The translations under genes were made by a program, and so were the position numbers. From Plazaster borealis (taxonomy: Eukaryota > Echinodermata > Asteroidea > Forcipulatida > Labidiasteridae), in contig CM037472.1 of assembly GCA_021014325.1 (NCBI GenBank), forward strand, positions 32,202,234-32,266,233: a DNA stretch of 64,000 nt, written 5' to 3'. Below are positions 41,101 through 47,100 of this stretch, piece after piece. The notes below the pieces were generated by a model. The model saw only the letters and a list, made by a program, of their open reading frames with translations, was not told the DNA's origin and made no database searches. Each line of letters begins with the position of its first letter. Position 1 is the stretch's first letter.

Positions 41101-44100
41101 TCCTACCTAAACTCACATTGGTTGATTTTGGAGGATTGAGGCAGTAGGGATCCTACCTAAACTCACATTGGTTGATTTTGGAGGATTGAGGCAGTAGGGA
41201 TCCTACCTAAACTCACATTGGTTGATTTTGGAGGATTGAGGCAGTAGGGATCCTACCTAAACTCACATTGGTTGATTTTGGAGATTGGAGGCAGTAGGGA
41301 TCCTACCTAAACTCACATTGGTTGATTTTGGAGGATTGAGGCAGTAGGGATCCTACCTAAACTCACATTGGTTGATTTTGGAGGATTGAGGCAGTAGGGA
41401 TCCTACCTAAACTCACATTGGTTGATTTTGGAGGATTGAGGCAACAGGGATCCTACCTAAACTCACATTGGTTGATTTTGGAGGATTGAGGCAGTAGGGA
41501 TCCTACCTAAACTCACATTGGTTGATTTTGGAGGATTGAGGCAGTAGGGATCCTACCTAAACTCACATTGGTTGATTTTGGAGGATTGAGGCAGTAGGGA
41601 TCCTACCTAAACTCACATTGGTTGATTTTGGAGGATTGAGGCAGTAGGGATCCTACCTAAACTCACATTGGTTGATTTTGGAGGATTGAGGCAGTAGGGA
41701 TCCTACCTAAACTCACATTGGTTGATTTTGGAGATTGGAGGCAGTAGGGATCCTACCTAAACTCACATTGGTTGATTTTGGAGGATTGAGACAGTAGGGA
41801 TCCTACCTAAACTCACATTGGTTGATTTTGGAGGATTGAGGCAGTAGGGATCCTACCTAAACTCACATTGGTTGATTTTGGAGGATTGAGGCAGTAGGGA
41901 TCCTACCTAAACTCACATTGGTTGATTTTGGAGGATTGAGGCAGTAGGGATCCTACCTAAACTCACATTGGTTGATTTTGGAGGATTGAGGCAGCAGGGA
42001 TCCTACCTAAACTCACATTGGTTGATTTTGGAGGATTGAGGCAGTAGGGATCCTACCTAAACTCACATTGGTTGATTTTGGAGGATTGAGGCAGTAGGGA
42101 TCCTACCTAAACTCACATTGGTTGATTTTGGAGGATTGAGGCAGTAGGGATCCTACCTAAACTCACATTGGTTGATTTTGGAGGATTGAGGCAGTAGGGA
42201 TCCTACCTAAACTCACATTGGTTGATTTTGGAGGATTGAGGCAGTAGGGATCCTACCTAAACTCACATTGGTTGATTTTGGAGGATTGAGGCAGTAGGGA
42301 TCCTACCTAAACTCACATTGGTTGATTTTGGAGATTGGAGGCAGTAGGGATCCTACCTAAACTCACATTGGTTGATTTTGGAGGATTGAGGCAGCAGGGA
42401 TCCTACCTAAACTCACATTGGTTGATTTTGGAGGATTGAGGCAGTAGGGATCCTACCTAAACTCACATTGGTTGATTTTGGAGGATTGAGGCAACAGGGA
42501 TCCTACCTAAACTCACATTGGTTGATTTTGGAGGATTGAGGCAGTAGGGATCCTACCTAAACTCACATTGGTTGATTTTGGAGGATTGAGGCAGTAGGGA
42601 TCCTACCTAAACTCACATTGGTTGATTTTGGAGGATTGAGGCAGTAGGGATCCTACCTAAACTCACATTGGTTGATTTTGGAGGATTGAGGCAGTAGGGA
42701 TCCTACCTAAACTCACATTGGTTGATTTTGGAGGATTGAGGCAGTAGGGATCCTACCTAAACTCACATTGGTTGATTTTGGAGGATTGAGGCAGTAGGGA
42801 TCCTACCTAAACTCACATTGGTTGATTTTGGAGGATTGAGGCAGCAGGGATCCTACCTAAACTCACATTGGTTGATTTTGGAGGATTGAGGCAGCAGGGA
42901 TCCTACCTAAACTCACATTGGTTGATTTTGGAGGATTGAGGCAGTAGGGATCCTACCTAAACTCACATTGGTTGATTTTGGAGGATTGAGGCAGTAGGGA
43001 TCCTACCTAAACTCACATTGGTTGATTTTGGAGGATTGAGGCAGCAGGGATCCTACCTAAACTCACATTGGTTGATTTTGGAGGATTGAGGCAGCAGGGA
43101 TCCTACCTAAACTCACATTGGTTGATTTTGGAGGATTGAGGCAGTAGGGATCCTACCTAAACTCACATTGGTTGATTTTGGAGGATTGAGGCAGTAGGGA
43201 TCCTACCTAAACTCACATTGGTTGATTTTGGAGGATTGAGGCAGTAGGGATCCTACCTAAACTCACATTGGTTGATTTTGGAGGATTGAGGCAGTAGGGA
43301 TCCTACCTAAACTCACATTGGTTGATTTTGGAGGATTGAGGCAGCAGGGATCCTACCTAAACTCACATTGGTTGATTTTGGAGGATTGAGGCAGTAGGGA
43401 TCCTACCTAAACTCACATTGGTTGATTTTGGAGGATTGAGGCAGTAGGGATCCTACCTAAACTCACATTGGTTGATTTTGGAGGATTGAGGCAGTAGGGA
43501 TCCTACCTAAACTCACATTGGTTGATTTTGGAGGATTGAGGCAGTAGGGATCCTACCTAAACTCACATTGGTTGATTTTGGAGGATTGAGGCAACAGGGA
43601 TCCTACCTAAACTCACATTGGTTGATTTTGGAGGATTGAGGCAGCAGGGATCCTACCTAAACTCACATTGGTTGATATTGGAGGATTGAGGCAGCAGGGA
43701 TCCTACCTAAACTCACATTGGTTGATTTTGGAGGATTGAGGCAGTAGGGATCCTACCTAAACTCACATTGGTTGATTTTGGAGGATTGAGGCAGTAGGGA
43801 TCCTACCTAAACTCACATTGGTTGATTTTGGAGGATTGAGGCAGCAGGGATCCTACCTAAACTCACATTGGTTGATTTTGGAGGATTGAGGCAGCAGGGA
43901 TCCTACCTAAACTCACATTGGTTGATTTTGGAGGATTGAGGCAGTAGGGATCCTACCTAAACTCACATTGGTTGATTTTGGAGGATTGAGGCAGTAGGGA
44001 TCCTACCTAAACTCACATTGGTTGATTTTGGAGGATTGAGGCAGTAGGGATCCTACCTAAACTCACATTGGTTGATTTTGGAGGATTGAGGCAGTAGGGA

Positions 44101-47100
44101 TCCTACCTAAACTCACATTGGTTGATTTTGGAGGATTGAGGCAACAGGGATCCTACCTAAACTCACATTGGTTGATTTTGGAGGATTGAGGCAACAGGGA
44201 TCCTACCTAAACTCACATTGGTTGATTTTGGAAGATTGAGGCAGTAGGGATCCTACCTAAACTCACATTGGTTGATTTTGGAGGATTGAGGCAACAGGGA
44301 TCCTACCTAAACTCACATTGGTTGATTTTGGAGGATTGAGGCAGTAGGGATCCTACCTAAACTCACATTGGTTGATTTTGGAGGATTGAGGCAGTAGGGA
44401 TCCTACCTAAACTCACATTGGTTGATTTTGGAGGATTGAGGCAGTAGGGATCCTACCTAAACTCACATTGGTTGATTTTGGAGGATTGAGGCAGTAGGGA
44501 TCCTACCTAAACTCACATTGGTTGATTTTGGAGGATTGAGGCAACAGGGATCCTACCTAAACTCACATTGGTTGATTTTGGAGGATTGAGGCAACAGGGA
44601 TCCTACCTAAACTCACATTGGTTGATATTGGAGGATTGAGGCAGCAGGGATCCTACCTAAACTCACATTGGTTGATATTGGAGGATTGAGGCAGCAGGGA
44701 TCCTACCTAAACTCACATTGGTTGATATTGGAGGATTGAGGTAGTAGGGATCCTACATAAACTCACATTGGTTGATTTTGGAGGATTGAGGCAGTAGGGA
44801 TCCTACCTAAACTCACATTGGTTGATATTGGAGGATTGAGGCAGCAGGGATCCTACCTAAACTCACATTGGTTGATTTTGGAGGATTGAGGCAGCAGGGA
44901 TCCTACCTAAACTCACATTGGTTGATTTTGGAGGATTGAGGCAGTAGGGATCCTACCTAAACTCACATTGGTTGATTTTGGAGGATTGAGGCAGTAGGGA
45001 TCCTACCTAAACTCACATTGGTTGATTTTGGAGGATTGAGGCAGTAGGGATCCTACCTAAACTCACATTGGTTGATTTTGGAGGATTGAGGCAGTAGGGA
45101 TCCTACCTAAACTCACATTGGTTGATATTGGAGGATTGAGGCAGCAGGGATCCTACCTAAACTCACATTGGTTGATATTGGAGGATTGAGGCAGTAGGAA
45201 TCCTACATAAACTCACATTGGTTGATTTTGGAGGATTGAGGCAGTAGGGATCCTACCTAAACTCACATTGGTTGATTTTGGAGGATTGAGGCAGTAGGAA
45301 TCCTACATAAACTCACATTGGTTGATTTTTGAGGATTGAGGCAGTAGGGATCCTACCTAAACTCACATTGGTTGATTTTGGAGGATTGAGGCAACAGGGA
45401 TCCTACCTAAACTCACATTGGTTGATATTGGAGGATTGAGGCAGCAGGGATCCTACCTAAACTCACATTGGTTGATATTGGAGGATTGAGGCAGTAGGAA
45501 TCCTACATAAACTCACATTGGTTGATTTTGGAGGATTGAGGCAGTAGGGATCCTACCTAAACTCACATTGGTTGATTTTGGAGGATTGAGGCAGTAGGAA
45601 TCCTACATAAACTCACATTGGTTGATTTTGGAGGATTGAGGCAGTAGGGATCCTACCTAAACTCACATTGGTTGATTTTGGAGGATTGAGGCAGTAGGGA
45701 TCCTACCTAAACTCACATTGGTTGATATTGGAGGATTGAGGCAGCAGGGATCCTACCTAAACTCACATTGGTTGATATTGGAGGATTGAGGTAGTAGGGA
45801 TCCTACATAAACTCACATTGGTTGATTTTGGAGGATTGAGGCAGTAGGGATCCTACCTAAACTCACATTGGTTGATATTGGAGGATTGAGGCAGCAGGGA
45901 TCCTACCTAAACTCACATTGGTTGATATTGGAGGATTGAGGCAGCAGGGATCCTACCTAAACTCACATTGGTTGATTTTGGAGGATTGAGGCAGTAGGGA
46001 TCCTACCTAAACTCACATTGGTTGATTTTGGAGGATTGAGGCAGTAGGGATCCTACCTAAACTCACATTGGTTGATTTTTGAGGATTGAGGCAGTAGGGA
46101 TCCTACCTAAACTCACATTGGTTGATTTTGGAGGATTGAGGCAGTAGGGATCCTACCTAAACTCACATTGGTTGATATTGGAGGATTGAGGCAGCAGGGA
46201 TCCTACCTAAACTCACATTGGTTGATATTGGAGGATTGAGGCAGTAGGAATCCTACATAAACTCACATTGGTTGATTTTGGAGGATTGAGGCAGTAGGGA
46301 TCCTACCTAAACTCACATTGGTTGATTTTGGAGGATTGAGGCAGTAGGAATCCTACATAAACTCACATTGGTTGATTTTTGAGGATTGAGGCAGTAGGGA
46401 TCCTACCTAAACTCACATTGGTTGATTTTGGAGGATTGAGGCAACAGGGATCCTACCTAAACTCACATTGGTTGATTTTGGAAGATTGAGGCAGTAGGGA
46501 TCCTACCTAAACTCACATTGGTTGATATTGGAGGATTGAGGCAGTAGGAATCCTACATAAACTCACATTGGTTGATATTGGAGGATTGAGGCAGTAGGAA
46601 TCCTACATAAACTCACATTGGTTGATATTGGAGGATTGAGGCAGTAGGGATCCTACCTAAACTCACATTGGTTGATTTTGGAGGATTGAAGCAGTAGGGA
46701 TCCTACCTAAACTCACATTGGTTGATTTTGGAGGATTGAGGCAGTAGGGATCCTACCTAAACTCACATTGGTTGATTTTGGAGGATTGAGGCAACAGGGA
46801 TCCTACCTAAACTCACATTGGTTGATTTTGGAGGATTGAGGCAACAGGGATCCTACCTAAACTCACATTGGTTGATTTTGGAGGATGGAGGCAGTAGGGA
46901 TCCTACCTAAACTCACATTGGTTGATTTTGGAAGATTGAGGCAGTAGGGATCCTACCTAAACTCACATTGGTTGATTTTTGAGGATTGAGGCAGTAGGGA
47001 TCCTACCTAAACTCACATTGGTTGATTTTGGAGGATTGAGGCAGTAGGGATCCTACCTAAACTCACATTGGTTGACTTTGGAGGATTGAGGCTGTTTCCT

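Noticed and set aside
39540..47092. Possible CRISPR array
   Set aside because: Whole 50-bp units repeat with no variable spacers, in an animal intron; this is a satellite.
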